From a virus, in IMG/VR virus record IMGVR_UViG_3300008954_000065, positions 1 through 57,291 of that record: DNA of 57,291 nt. The stretch is one strand, 5' to 3'. Below the pieces are notes generated by a model. That model made no database searches. It worked only from the letters and a program-made list of their open reading frames with translations, and was not told the origin of the DNA. Shown here piece after piece: positions 21,645 to 32,081 of the stretch (the first letter of the stretch is position 1; the number at the start of each line of letters is the position of its first letter). A program made the position numbers and the translations under genes.

Positions 21645-22412
21645 CTATGGCGTAACGGTAAAGGCCAACGGCCCGGTAATGGTTGTGTCGATAAGGTTAT
21701 CCGAACGAGCAACGCGATAGTTCTGGGTGTTGCCGAATGCGTTCGTTATGGAAAGCGCCACCTGCACCTCGGTCATATCGCCAGGCCCAAAAGAGCCAAT
21801 CTCAAAGTTGGTGGGCAGCAAAGGTCCATACGGGTCGGGATATGCGTGAACAATGTACTGGTTCACTGGTGCAATCGTCCCTGAATACGAAGCAGACGAA
21901 GAAAGACTCTGCGTTATGAGAGCCTCAATATCCGCTTCGGTGTATGGTCCAGCATTGGCCGTGATGCCCGTAAAAACCAGTGGTCGCCAGGTAAATACAA
22001 CCTGCCCCGTGTCTGGACTTCCAGCCTGGCTTGCCGTCAAGGTGAACGTGACAGTTGCGTTGTTAGCCGTCTTGGTGAATGTACCGTCAGAGCTGAATGA
22101 TGTTGGTGTAACGGTCACATCTTTTGCCGGGGTTCCGTCATCGTCAGTCAGAACAGCACTGTCTGGTGTACGATTGTATGCCGCGCTAAATGATGGTGTC
22201 GCAGAAGACTGCCCCACTTCAAAGCTCGAACCAGACAAGGAAGAGAACGATGTGATATCGAAGGCTGGGGCTGCGCAGTCTTCAATGATGGTCCCAATGA
22301 GGTTGGGGTCTGCGGCAATGATGCCAGATAACTGCTCCTGGACACAAACCTCCACTGTGACCGTCGATGGGTCAACAATGGTTCCTCCTGTGACTATTCC
22401 GCTGATTCCCAT
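21645..22412 (-). CDS. structural protein, Ig-like beta-sandwich, 255 aa
   Basis: The ATG at 22412 overlaps the upstream stop (TAATG). The central region (SFEVGQSSATPSFSAAYNRT, then SFSSDGTFTKT, TFTLTAS) has the strand pattern of an immunoglobulin-like or Big-type domain, and the end has a further beta domain. Such domains decorate tail fibres and spikes. Assignment is by pattern and position. Confidence 0.55.
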   Translation of the reverse strand: MGISGIVTGGTIVDPSTVTVEVCVQEQLSGIIAADPNLIGTIIEDCAAPAFDITSFSSLSGSSFEVGQSSATPSFSAAYNRTPDSAVLTDDDGTPAKDVTVTPTSFSSDGTFTKTANNATVTFTLTASQAGSPDTGQVVFTWRPLVFTGITANAGPYTEADIEALITQSLSSSASYSGTIAPVNQYIVHAYPDPYGPLLPTNFEIGSFGPGDMTEVQVALSITNAFGNTQNYRVARSDNLIDTTITGPLAFTVTP

Positions 22413-24793
22413 TAGACCGTCCTTAGCAGTGTCTCCCATTTCGCTGCATCAATCTGCGTTGCCGAAATGGTGACCGTCATGATTTCGCCCTCTCCAACTC
22501 CTCCGGGTGTGGAAGCGTTGGCAGTGGCTGCATCTGGAAATATTCGTCTGCGCAAAGTCAATGGTCTATCGTTTGCGTCGTAGGTCAGAGCGTCATCTCT
22601 GACGTTACCACCTGCGTTTCCAAATGCGGCAGCAAGTGCTTGACCCGCAGTTCCTGTTGCGAGATGCCCAGCAAGAGACTCATCGAAGATAGCATCAACG
22701 CCAGCAGCATCAAGACTCATCGCGTCTCCAGGGGTTGCCCTACTCGAAACCGTGGCATCCAGATTGGTGGCAACTGTTGGCTGCATCGCTGCCGTATCCG
22801 CAAGAACATCTTGCAGCTCACCAGCGGCAGTTGCTGCGGTCGCCCCAGTAACGCCGAGTGCTTGACGAATCTGCTCTTTTTCTCCCGTGGTCCAATCCGT
22901 ATCCGAATCCGACTCCCAGAGACCTGCACCGTGGGTGCCAGAAAGCTCAGTGTCGATGGCTGTGCGCTCTCCGGCTGTAAGCGTCATCGCGTCACCTGGG
23001 TCTGCTGTTCCCCGGCTTGACACTGCTGCATCAACATTCGCCCCGTTGAAGGGTGTCGCATCGGCAAGGATATCAGCTTGGGCCAGTGTCGAACGAGAGC
23101 TGATGGTCGCGTCAACATTGTCACCAACTATCTTCCCTGCCTCACCCGCCGCAAAGGCTCCGGGCAAAGACTCCGCCCAGACTGCCGCTGCGATTGTTGC
23201 AGGAGTAGATCCACCTCCTGCATTGTCCAATGCTTCTCCTGTCGATCCAGCTCCAAGATGCCCAGCGATTGGCTCGTCCCAAATGCCGTCAATCCCGGCT
23301 GCCGTTAGCCCCATATTGTCCCCGGCAACCGCAAAGCCAGTAGCTGTTTGGTAAGAGCCTGCTCCGTGACTCGCGGTCACCAATGCGTCCACGTCAGCGG
23401 CAGTGTGACTGCTTCTTGAAGAGATGCTGGCATCAATGTCCGCACCGGGGAACGGTGTGGCGTCAGATAAAATATCCGCCTGAGTCAAGGTAGACCGAGA
23501 GCTAATAGTCGCATCGACATTAGCTGTGACAAGCGGCTCGATGGCTGCCGTGTCCGCCAGTATATCCTGAAGCTCACCTGCGGCTGTTGCCAGCGTCGCG
23601 CCGGTAATGCCAAGTGCCTGCCTCATTTGGCTTCGCTCTGAGACTGTCCAGTCAACACCTGCTCCACTGGATGCGTCATTCAACGCTTCGCCAACACTGC
23701 CAACGCCAAGGTGACCTGCAATAGGCTCATCCCAAACCGCATCAACGCCAGCAGCGGTGAGACCCATATTGTCTCCCGCCACTGCGAATCCAGTTGCCGT
23801 AATGTATGAACCCGCGCCATGACTAGCTGTCACGAGGGCATCCACATCTGCGGCTGTATGACTTGACCGGCTCGAAATGGCCGCGTCGATATCTGCCCCA
23901 GGAAATGGCGTGGCATCCGATAGGATATCTGCCTGAACCAGCGTAGACCTAGAGCTTACGGTGGCGTTCAGGTTCGTGGACACCAGCGGTTCCATGGCCG
24001 CAGTATCCGCAAGAACGTCCTGAAGCTCGCCCGCAGCGGTCGCAGCCGTGAGGCCCGTAACGCCCAGCGCTTGACGAATCTGTTGCTTCTCCGCACCAGT
24101 CCAGTCCGTTGCGCTTGCAGATTCCCAGTTTCCAGCCCCGTGAGTTCCACTGAGCTGGACGTCAATAGCTGTTCTTTCGCCTGCGGTCAGCGTCATTGCA
24201 TCACCGGGATCGGCAGTGCCTCGACTTGAGATAGTCGCGTCTATGCTGGCTCCAGCGAATGGAGTTGCGTCACTTAAAATATCTGCCTGCGTGAGAGTGG
24301 ACCGGCTGCTGATGGTGGCGTTGACATTATCGCCAACGATCTTGCCAGCTTCACCAGCACCAAAGGCACCAGGAAGCGCTTCCGCCCAAACTGCCGCAGA
24401 GATAGCTGCTGGAGTTGACCCGCCGACAGATGCGTCGTCCAGTGCTTTCCCCGTCGAACCAGCGGAAAGATGGCCCGCCAGCGCCTCATCCCAAACATCG
24501 TCCTGAACGGAGTTGGTAACGCGCATATGCTCAGACACACGCTCAATGTTCGCAACCAGCGTCGTATGTCCAGCATCGCTGTACGTTAGATATATGATGG
24601 AATACCCGCCGACAGCAGGAGCTGTCAGCGTCCCCTGATAAAGACCATCTGCAACGTGGGAAAGGTTGACCGGGCTTGCGCCAATGGCCACCCCCGCATT
24701 ATCGTAAATCTCGGCCTGCGGAAACCTGCTTGTGTCACCGTCCGCCAGGACCAACTCCAACAAGGCCGTGTCGCCTGTGATTACTTCAATCAT
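22412..24793 (-). CDS. long repetitive tail fibre, 793 aa
   Basis: After a beta-rich N-terminal domain (about 1-95) the protein is built from reiterated modules. The clearest is ISSRSTLTQADILSDATPF and its variants, which appears at least five times, alternating with DADPGD/AGERTAID-, QIRQALGVTG- and AGHLG-type modules. The order of modules is partly duplicated, so long DNA repeats exist. Repeats of this kind form fibrous triple-stranded shafts. ATG 24793 with GGAGGAAG is preferred over GTG 24805. Probably an elongated side or central fibre; no enzyme motif. Confidence 0.7.
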   Translation of the reverse strand: MIEVITGDTALLELVLADGDTSRFPQAEIYDNAGVAIGASPVNLSHVADGLYQGTLTAPAVGGYSIIYLTYSDAGHTTLVANIERVSEHMRVTNSVQDDVWDEALAGHLSAGSTGKALDDASVGGSTPAAISAAVWAEALPGAFGAGEAGKIVGDNVNATISSRSTLTQADILSDATPFAGASIDATISSRGTADPGDAMTLTAGERTAIDVQLSGTHGAGNWESASATDWTGAEKQQIRQALGVTGLTAATAAGELQDVLADTAAMEPLVSTNLNATVSSRSTLVQADILSDATPFPGADIDAAISSRSSHTAADVDALVTASHGAGSYITATGFAVAGDNMGLTAAGVDAVWDEPIAGHLGVGSVGEALNDASSGAGVDWTVSERSQMRQALGITGATLATAAGELQDILADTAAIEPLVTANVDATISSRSTLTQADILSDATPFPGADIDASISSRSSHTAADVDALVTASHGAGSYQTATGFAVAGDNMGLTAAGIDGIWDEPIAGHLGAGSTGEALDNAGGGSTPATIAAAVWAESLPGAFAAGEAGKIVGDNVDATISSRSTLAQADILADATPFNGANVDAAVSSRGTADPGDAMTLTAGERTAIDTELSGTHGAGLWESDSDTDWTTGEKEQIRQALGVTGATAATAAGELQDVLADTAAMQPTVATNLDATVSSRATPGDAMSLDAAGVDAIFDESLAGHLATGTAGQALAAAFGNAGGNVRDDALTYDANDRPLTLRRRIFPDAATANASTPGGVGEGEIMTVTISATQIDAAKWETLLRTV

Positions 24794-24820
24794 CGCTTCC
24801 TCCACTAATAATATCTACGC

Positions 24821-24982
24821 TCATGACGGCACTTCTGGGTTTGAGGCAACGACTGACGCATGAACGTATTCTTCAGATGCCGTATGGTCAGGGTTAGCCT
24901 CCAGGTGGGCGTCCATTCCTGCATAGTTGTCGATGTCGAAAGTTTCGCCGCACGAGCAGATAAAAAGCATCCTTGTAGCCAT
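24821..24982 (-). CDS. small CxC protein, 53 aa
   Basis: This gene fills the gap between the two fibres: ATG 24982 lies two bases after the upstream stop, and the 53-residue frame ends at 24821. It starts MATRMLFICSCGETF and has HLEANPDH; the CSC and later His are compatible with a half zinc finger. A different frame is also open here but has no start signal. Small proteins of this look occur between tail genes of several phages, function unknown. Confidence 0.5.
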   Translation of the reverse strand: MATRMLFICSCGETFDIDNYAGMDAHLEANPDHTASEEYVHASVVASNPEVPS

Positions 24983-24983
24983 C

Positions 24984-26465
24984 TTATGACCTCACAAATT
25001 CTAAGGTTAACCACATCCGATTCCCTTGACCGATTGCCACACCATTTGTACCAGTTGACTGGCATCTCAGGCGAACGACATCAGATGCGGCAAGCTGGAC
25101 CAGAAATGCAGTGCCGGAGCTGGCGGTGTCGTCAATGGTGTTACGAGCATAAGAGGACGACCTCGAAGGAACGATTTCGACAGTGTTATTCTCCACCCAT
25201 CCGTCCACTGTACGCCTGGCATTGGTGTTCGTGTCAAACATTATAGAGTATGAAATGCGGTACACGCCAGCCGTGTTGATCGTTACATTCTCGCCTGACC
25301 GAGTGTAGTTTGAATCCTGGAAGTCGTTGGCATTCAGAACCACTGTTGTGGCTGCTGTATTGATGGTTAGATTGCCGGTCTGCCGGTACTGTGCAATATT
25401 CGGCGTAAAGCCGGAGATCGCAATGTTGGCCACTCCGCCACCAGCATCCGTTACAGTGACCGCACCACCAACAAAGTCAAGATTCGTATGAGGACCGCCC
25501 GCGACTATAGAGCCTTCGTCCTCGACGATAACGCTGCTACCAGAACCCGCCGGACCCTGTGGCCCTGTCGCGCCGGCTGCCCCGTTCGCCCCAACCGTTT
25601 GGATGCTTAGGCGAAGGCTGTCTGCCAGCGTGTTCATCGTGTCGCTACCGTCAACAACCTGACCCCTAATGCGGATAACATCCGTCGCATCAAGGTCTAA
25701 AATGGCAAAACCGGAATTGCCGCCCTCCTCATCACTAGAGTCATGAAACCATCTTGATCGAGTTCCCCCAACCTCAACAAAGCCGCCGCCCGTATTCAGC
25801 TCGATCCACATATCCACTGTGGCGTCGTTGTTACTTGACTCGCTTGAAGAACACCCGAAATCGATACGATATGTACCATCCGTATTAATGGTAAGCTCAG
25901 AGGATCCGCTTAGGGTGAAAGCCGCATTTGTTATTCTTGCCGTATTGAATGGCAACGTGCTGGCAGTTGTCGTAATGCCAGCATACGAGACAGAATGATA
26001 ATAGTTTGCGAACGCGGCTTCGGGCAGGTCAACCCATGAAAGACCGGACGGCTGAACGCTGTTTGCAGTCAGAACCTGCCTGGTTGACCCCACCGGAAAT
26101 CTCGCAACAGTGTCCGCGGCCGTCGCAACAATCAAGTCACCCCTTGCGTCTACAATGGTATCCAAGATTCCGTCAACAGACGTGGTTTGTAGAGCTGCCG
26201 TTTCACCTGGATTCCGAATCGAGGCCAGAGCGACGTTCATATCAACTAAAACCACTGTCCCAGACTGAGAACTCGTCAGCGTTACGGCTAGGGCATTTCG
26301 CGGGTCTGTTGACGAAAGCTCAATAACATCGATTAAGTCTGTTCTAGATATGCCATCAACCAGAACCATCGCCCCGAGCTGCACACGATCAAGGTTGTGA
26401 GTTATCCGTATCGACGAGGACGACGAAAATGTTTGTGTGAAAAGCTCTTTCCATGCACCAGCCAT
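24984..26465 (-). CDS. tail fibre with collagen-like segment and two C1q-like domains, 493 aa
   Basis: The middle (about residues 290-310) has GANGAAGATGPQGPAGSG, a short collagen Gly-X-Y stretch. On each side is a jelly-roll-like domain with the features of C1q/TNF domains: GTYRIDFG near 190-210 and VYRISYSIMFDTN near 395-410, each ending in a VxRxxxQ-type strand. The N-terminal 100 residues are probably the attachment domain. C1q-type heads trimerise and bind surfaces, so this is a likely receptor-binding fibre. It overlaps the gene upstream as TAATG. Confidence 0.7.
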   Translation of the reverse strand: MAGAWKELFTQTFSSSSSIRITHNLDRVQLGAMVLVDGISRTDLIDVIELSSTDPRNALAVTLTSSQSGTVVLVDMNVALASIRNPGETAALQTTSVDGILDTIVDARGDLIVATAADTVARFPVGSTRQVLTANSVQPSGLSWVDLPEAAFANYYHSVSYAGITTTASTLPFNTARITNAAFTLSGSSELTINTDGTYRIDFGCSSSESSNNDATVDMWIELNTGGGFVEVGGTRSRWFHDSSDEEGGNSGFAILDLDATDVIRIRGQVVDGSDTMNTLADSLRLSIQTVGANGAAGATGPQGPAGSGSSVIVEDEGSIVAGGPHTNLDFVGGAVTVTDAGGGVANIAISGFTPNIAQYRQTGNLTINTAATTVVLNANDFQDSNYTRSGENVTINTAGVYRISYSIMFDTNTNARRTVDGWVENNTVEIVPSRSSSYARNTIDDTASSGTAFLVQLAASDVVRLRCQSTGTNGVAIGQGNRMWLTLEFVRS

Positions 26466-28612
26466 TATAACGCTCCTCCAAGACTAAACTTTATTCCGTT
26501 AACGACAAGGGCGATAATGCTTACATCCTGGTTTGGTGTCCCATCGTCTGTCATCTCGACACGGACGAACAAAACATCGCCCTCATAGTATGATGACGCA
26601 TCGAATGCGGCGAACTCCTGGTCAATCGCATAGTCGTCATACGTTGCAGGAAGGACTGTTCCTGATGGCACCAGATTCTGGGCATCAAATTCTGCGATAC
26701 CAGTCGTTAAAGTGTCTGTATTCACCAGAGACCGAGGCACTGGGTCAATGCCGCCTGATGGGTCTGCCACTAGGTTCCCGGCGACCTCTGCCGTATAAAC
26801 AGACATTGTGAGTTCTGGCGCAGCAGTAACGGGGGTTGACCCATTAAGCTTGTATACGACGGACATGTCCAAAGGATGGGCAGTACATAAACCTTCAGGA
26901 ATGGCGAACTGGAAGTAAATCGCATCACCTGTTTGGTTGAGCCTGCTGTTTGGCATTGGGTGTGTCCAACCTGTCGGAGTACCTCCAGACCCAACGCCAA
27001 CATTGGCCAAAACAACCCCGCCACTTTCACCAAAAACATTTCCGCTGGCAGAAAGGGTTCCGCGCCATTTAGCAAGTCCCGATGCCGTTTTTCTTCCTCT
27101 ACTGTTTATCTGTGAGGACGACGGCATGAGCCAGGTCCGCTCAAACGTGGGAAGAACAGATGGGGCAGAAATGATTTCGACGCATGACCAATATGTCGTT
27201 GCCCCATCGACGGACGTGGTTGCCCACGTTGAATCATCGTCAATGCCGTAGTGCAACCCCTCCTCTGAGGATGCGCGAAGAAACACATCATTCGCATATC
27301 GGTATGATTCTTCTTCGCTCACGGCCTCAATGCCGATTGTCTCCCACGCCGCTCCGTTCCAAATCTTGAACTCGTAAGATCCACCCACTCCGGCAGCGCT
27401 CTGGGCTATTTGAAGACCCCAGTGCTTGATCACCGAAACGGTATCCTGTCGCAATGACCCAAAATATATTCTGTGTCCTGCGGCAGTTCCTTGAAACGTG
27501 ATCGTTGACCCAGATATGCTCGAAGCGTCTGCCGTGACATCGACAAGTCCGCCAGTCCCTGTAGCGTTCGAGGTGACGACCTTTATCCCGTCCGCATATG
27601 GCGAACCGCTTCCAGCGTACACGCTAGATCCCTTTTCCGGGAACCCGAAAATAGAATCAACGCCAAAGGTTCTCTGCTGTGAAAAACTGGTATCACTTGA
27701 CTCCCTGAAGAACGAAAGACCAAAATCGCTATTGAGCAGGGCAGGGGGGAAAGAGTAGTTGGTTTGGTGATTCGCCGTTATTCTGACGACCGTATTCGTT
27801 CCAACGAGGCCGGGATCTGCAAGCACGGCAAACTGTGTTTGGTCCATCTTGCCGCCGAGAATGCTGACGTTTATCCCGTCGGATGCCATATGCAAACTGT
27901 TGTCGCAGTTGAAGGTGTTAATACCGAAAACAATCGTCGTACTTGTTCCGTCGCAGTAGATTGCGTCGGTGACATTTGGCGAGCCGACATTGAAGTCTGC
28001 GAGCTGAAACCGCCCGGCCCCCTCGGCCCTAGCGACAACATCGATGTCTCCCGACCCAGGTGGAACGTGGATAGATTCGAGAGCGATGACACCATTGTCA
28101 ACACGAAGAACCGTATCTAGGCCGCCTGTGTCGCATCGTATTTCTGCGCCAATGATTTTCCCGCCGCCGGTCTTGTAGATTCCGTTGCCAGAACCAGTCC
28201 CCCCGTCGCCATGCAGTTGCACATTATAGATGGAGAATGTGGCAGGGCCAACACCGTCAAACTCAACGCCTGACAACCCTGCCCCAGCCGGGCAGTCGAT
28301 TGCAATGCCGTCGATTTGGCTGAGGTCTCCAACGTCGAAAATGTTTGTCAGAGCTGTGCTGTCACCGATCCTCGTAACCTGATATCCACCAACCCCCTTC
28401 AGCGCAACGCCACCCGGAAGGGTCAACCCAGACTCGACATAGGTCCCAGGATAAACCGCGACCTCGTCTCCAGCCACAGCCACAGCTAATGCTGCGCCAA
28501 CCGTCAAAAACGGATGTAGAGGGTCGCCAGAGGTGCCGCTGGCATCATTGCCGTTGACGGCATCCACCCAGATGACGTTTCCGGTTCTTTGTAGCAGGCT
28601 CGCTGTGGGCAT
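26465..28612 (-). CDS. tailspike with right-handed beta-helix, 715 aa
   Basis: The N-terminus (VIWVDAVNGNDASGTSGDPL, then GDEVAVYPGTYVE) is the classical beginning of a DUF1565/pectate-lyase-like right-handed beta-helix. Successive short Ile/Val/Gly-rich rungs follow to about residue 290. The remaining 400 residues comprise beta-sandwich-like domains, perhaps carbohydrate-binding. It probably recognises or degrades capsule or O-antigen. No catalytic Asp/Glu pair can be named by eye. Confidence 0.7.
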   Translation of the reverse strand: MPTASLLQRTGNVIWVDAVNGNDASGTSGDPLHPFLTVGAALAVAVAGDEVAVYPGTYVESGLTLPGGVALKGVGGYQVTRIGDSTALTNIFDVGDLSQIDGIAIDCPAGAGLSGVEFDGVGPATFSIYNVQLHGDGGTGSGNGIYKTGGGKIIGAEIRCDTGGLDTVLRVDNGVIALESIHVPPGSGDIDVVARAEGAGRFQLADFNVGSPNVTDAIYCDGTSTTIVFGINTFNCDNSLHMASDGINVSILGGKMDQTQFAVLADPGLVGTNTVVRITANHQTNYSFPPALLNSDFGLSFFRESSDTSFSQQRTFGVDSIFGFPEKGSSVYAGSGSPYADGIKVVTSNATGTGGLVDVTADASSISGSTITFQGTAAGHRIYFGSLRQDTVSVIKHWGLQIAQSAAGVGGSYEFKIWNGAAWETIGIEAVSEEESYRYANDVFLRASSEEGLHYGIDDDSTWATTSVDGATTYWSCVEIISAPSVLPTFERTWLMPSSSQINSRGRKTASGLAKWRGTLSASGNVFGESGGVVLANVGVGSGGTPTGWTHPMPNSRLNQTGDAIYFQFAIPEGLCTAHPLDMSVVYKLNGSTPVTAAPELTMSVYTAEVAGNLVADPSGGIDPVPRSLVNTDTLTTGIAEFDAQNLVPSGTVLPATYDDYAIDQEFAAFDASSYYEGDVLFVRVEMTDDGTPNQDVSIIALVVNGIKFSLGGAL

Positions 28613-28661
28613 CTAATCCTCCAAAAATAATCTATCAAATCGAAAGGTGAATCCGTAAGGT

Positions 28662-31600
28662 TTAATCATTGCTGATTTCCTCAATAGTTACCTGGGAAAT
28701 GTTTGTTGCGGTTACGCCGCTTGCGTCAAGAAGGGTGAGGTAAACAATCGGCGTTCCAGTCCCACTTACAGAATCAGCATTTGGCCTAAGAACAAAAGAT
28801 ATTTTATCCCCAGAAACAAGGAAGACCTCGCCATCTATAAAGACAGGGGTTGCCACATTGTCTGTCCCGCCCGCAATTGGAACCGCAAATGAATTATACG
28901 GAATGACGCAGACCCTAGACAAAAGAACATCGCCAAATGAGGACACAGACCCACCGGCAGCAAACGTCGCATCCCTTTGAATATCCAAAGTCAGATTCAT
29001 CGTTCCGGCATTAAGAGTCCCAGGAAGGCCATCCCCATTCTGATAAAAAATTTCAAAATAACATACACCCTTAATCTTGTAGGTTCCGTCTCTTGGTGCC
29101 TCAAAGTAAGCACCATCTGCGACAGAAGATCCCATGTCGGAACCTGGATCGGAACCCGGAGGGCTCACATTTGAATACGGTATGAATATAGAATTGGCGG
29201 CAGTGTTCGCGTTTGTCCAGTCAAGCTCGTAAGCGTTGCCCGCCAGAGAAACATCACTCAAGGCTTTTATCGATGGATCCGCCGGGTAAATCGAAACATT
29301 GTCAACGTATATCTCACTGTTTGCCGTTGCCCCGCTTCTGAGGAAATGGATGCGGGCATATCTTGCGTCAGACCCTGTAAAATGCCCCTCGCTCCTGTAA
29401 GTTACCCAGCTCCCGGTGGATGCGTTGCCGTCGCCCATCACTATCGTTCCGCTATCGGCGGGCGTTGCGGCGCTGGACCCATCTGCCTGGTAGTAGGCTA
29501 TCTTGCATTCGGGCAAGTCTCCAACGGCACAACTTCCGTTGCGCTGGAATGTCATCTCAATCCCATATGAAGACGCGGTGCCCCCCTCAAGTGGTATCAG
29601 GTCACTCTCCACTGTTGGCGCGGAGGGCAGAAGAGCCACAGATAATGCACCCGTTATAGAGGTGTCAGAGTTCAATATTGTCGTGTTGTCCCAACTCCCA
29701 GTCCCATCAAGTACGCGCCATGAAGTCGGCGGATTAAGCCTTCCGTTTGCCCAGGTTGTAAAGGCATTGTTGCGGACCTGCATGTAGCGTCCACCCATAT
29801 TCATCTGTGTTTTGCCTAGGACGGACTGAACAGATTGGAGCTTTTGCGCCTTGGTTAAACTGTTCGATGCCTCCATCGGGCTGTTTGCTGGGTTTGGTGC
29901 GCCGCGAGATTCAAGTGCAAGCCACCGTTTAAACCCAAGGTTGGGTTTGCCTCGAAGGGAGATGGTGGTGGTCGCATCTTCTTGGAAGTTGTGGGTTATG
30001 TTTGCAACAGCCAGGTACTGGGACTCGGTATACAGGTAGCTGTTTGGTTGAAACCCTATGATGTCGTGAATATCAAGCGACGGCATAAGCGGTATGGTGA
30101 CGGAGTGGTCAAACTCTGGGTTGGCCAAGTCTAAAATCATAGAAAGGGCCATCTTGGTGGCCTCTTTCCCAGTGTTTATCTGGCTGGTTGACGACTCCTG
30201 AACCTCCATGAACCTACGACCGTAAGATGTCATAGATGCCCCGTACTCTAGCTCAACAAATGCTGGCGTGTCTTCCTTTTCCCCACTTGGGGTAACATCA
30301 GTTTCTCCGTTAACATTGTATCCGACTCCAGATCCAGCAGGTATTCCTCCACCAGCTATGCTAACCTCGGCAGGCAAAGTGATTTGATTAATGCCAGTGG
30401 ACACATTTGTTGCCTGATCGTTATTGTCTACCTCGGCAGAATCATACGATACGCGCACAATATTTCTTATACGCTGACCGGCCAGCTCCGCCTTTGAGAC
30501 GGACTTAATATCTTCAGGCGAGAAAAGCGACGATATAGTCAAAGAGTCCCGCTCCGGCTCATAAATCACAAGTTTAAATGACTCGGTATCTTCATCCCAT
30601 CTATATTTAACGTCGTGGCCAAACTGTCCTGCGATGGTCCTGATGGCGACCATAACGGGCTCGCGCTTTTGGATGTATTTATTAACCGCCCACTCATAAG
30701 GGGCGGCGACAAGAGACACGGGGTCTCCAGGGTCAACATATGAATCTGTCTTGCTGGCAGGCGGGGTGGCACTGTTCGCCGCCAGTATTTCGCCCATTAT
30801 CTCGGCGGCATACTTGAGGGGAGGAACAGCGTCAGGCTCATTGCCATAAAACGCATCGGCCTCGATGAACGTATCAACAAGAACCCCACCCTTATCCCGA
30901 AACATAACGGAGGTCTCTTCAGTGCCCCAGTCAATCCCGTCAATCGTGCCGTCCAGCAACTGCCAGTAATCACTTCCACTGGCCTGAATCCCAAGAGGCA
31001 TTGTAGCCGTGTATATTTTGATGCCACGGTTTATCTCTATGAACTTTTCCGTCGTCGTAAGATCTGAATCTGGAGACTGAAGGTTTAACCTTGTGTCATT
31101 CTTAAGATAGGCAAGAGACAGGTTTTCCTGCTCACGTAAAAACTTAACAGTACCCTGAACGCAAGCATTGTCCGGGCTGTTTGACGTACTCAAGCTTGAA
31201 ACGAAGTCGAGACCATCAAGGTCCGTGGCGTCGTAATAAAACTCAGTGCCACTGCTGTCTGGTTTTTCTATCGCGACTTTAACGCTCTGGCTTGTGTGGA
31301 ACGGAAGCAGAAGGCCGCGCCGATAGTCTTCTTCTATTTGGACTGCGGTGAGCGATTCGTTCCAGGCGTACACCCCGGCTATTTTGCCGCTAAACGGCTG
31401 ACCCCAGGCCCCGGCAGATGACACCTGGCCGCCAATATTCCACTCTGCGTTGGCTCCTCCGCCTGGGGTGTTCCAGGTGCCCGATTGAAGGCCCATCTGC
31501 TCTATGAATCGCCCGTTCACGTACAAATCATAATCAACCTGGGAACCCCCGTTGGCCTTCCTGACAAAGCAGACGTATATCCATCTTTTCACAGGTGGCT

Positions 31601-32081
31601 GATATGTGGACCTCCACGTGCTGATAGAGCCAGCGCCATCCTCTGTGAAAATCTCAAACACGGGGTCGGTTGTGATGCTCAACCTGAAAAGACAGTTATC
31701 CGCAGCGGCTGCCGAGTCGCTTGGCCCGCTGAACTTTAAAGCCGTGTTGAAAACAGGTACTGCAAGGTCGGCCACATACAACCAGCACCCGACTGATACC
31801 GTTTGCGTCTTAAATGCCGCTATAGATGCAGTGTCAGACCCAGGCGTTTCGGTTGCTAGACCCATCACATCGGCACCAACAAACTCGCGGCCCATGCCTA
31901 TGGGGGATGCGCACATGTATGGGGGATCTACGGTCGCTGTTGGGTGGTCTATAAGGTTCTCTCCAGTTGTACCCCATACAGACGGGGATGCAACACCTGT
32001 GGTTTCGTCAAAAAACCACGCCCGCAGAGATGAAGACCTCTGCTTTGGATGCGCTCCGCGTCTGTTTGAGGGCATTCTCAT
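28662..32081 (-). CDS. tail hub/tip protein with LamG, CBM-like and C1q-like domains, 1139 aa
   Basis: Four parts are visible. (1) A LamG/concanavalin-like domain (about 20-260; QTVSVGCWLYV, YDLYVNGRFIEQ). (2) A baseplate-hub-like region (about 270-700) with IYTATMPLGIQASG, a typical tail-tip sequence around VIYEPERDS and RIRNIVRVSYDSAE, as in gp27-like tail hubs. (3) A CBM-like domain (about 760-880, FTGSDARYARIHF). (4) A C1q-like jelly roll (about 930-1120, APRDGTYKIKG, GDKISFVLRPN). It likely sits at the tail tip and combines the hub with glycan binding. It overlaps the upstream small gene as ATGA. Confidence 0.7.
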   Translation of the reverse strand: MRMPSNRRGAHPKQRSSSLRAWFFDETTGVASPSVWGTTGENLIDHPTATVDPPYMCASPIGMGREFVGADVMGLATETPGSDTASIAAFKTQTVSVGCWLYVADLAVPVFNTALKFSGPSDSAAAADNCLFRLSITTDPVFEIFTEDGAGSISTWRSTYQPPVKRWIYVCFVRKANGGSQVDYDLYVNGRFIEQMGLQSGTWNTPGGGANAEWNIGGQVSSAGAWGQPFSGKIAGVYAWNESLTAVQIEEDYRRGLLLPFHTSQSVKVAIEKPDSSGTEFYYDATDLDGLDFVSSLSTSNSPDNACVQGTVKFLREQENLSLAYLKNDTRLNLQSPDSDLTTTEKFIEINRGIKIYTATMPLGIQASGSDYWQLLDGTIDGIDWGTEETSVMFRDKGGVLVDTFIEADAFYGNEPDAVPPLKYAAEIMGEILAANSATPPASKTDSYVDPGDPVSLVAAPYEWAVNKYIQKREPVMVAIRTIAGQFGHDVKYRWDEDTESFKLVIYEPERDSLTISSLFSPEDIKSVSKAELAGQRIRNIVRVSYDSAEVDNNDQATNVSTGINQITLPAEVSIAGGGIPAGSGVGYNVNGETDVTPSGEKEDTPAFVELEYGASMTSYGRRFMEVQESSTSQINTGKEATKMALSMILDLANPEFDHSVTIPLMPSLDIHDIIGFQPNSYLYTESQYLAVANITHNFQEDATTTISLRGKPNLGFKRWLALESRGAPNPANSPMEASNSLTKAQKLQSVQSVLGKTQMNMGGRYMQVRNNAFTTWANGRLNPPTSWRVLDGTGSWDNTTILNSDTSITGALSVALLPSAPTVESDLIPLEGGTASSYGIEMTFQRNGSCAVGDLPECKIAYYQADGSSAATPADSGTIVMGDGNASTGSWVTYRSEGHFTGSDARYARIHFLRSGATANSEIYVDNVSIYPADPSIKALSDVSLAGNAYELDWTNANTAANSIFIPYSNVSPPGSDPGSDMGSSVADGAYFEAPRDGTYKIKGVCYFEIFYQNGDGLPGTLNAGTMNLTLDIQRDATFAAGGSVSSFGDVLLSRVCVIPYNSFAVPIAGGTDNVATPVFIDGEVFLVSGDKISFVLRPNADSVSGTGTPIVYLTLLDASGVTATNISQVTIEEISND

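Noticed and set aside
24805-25065. Leftward 86-codon frame overlapping the C1q-like fibre gene.
   Set aside because: Composition is unlike a protein, and the 53-residue frame at 24821-24982 in another phase fits the gap exactly.
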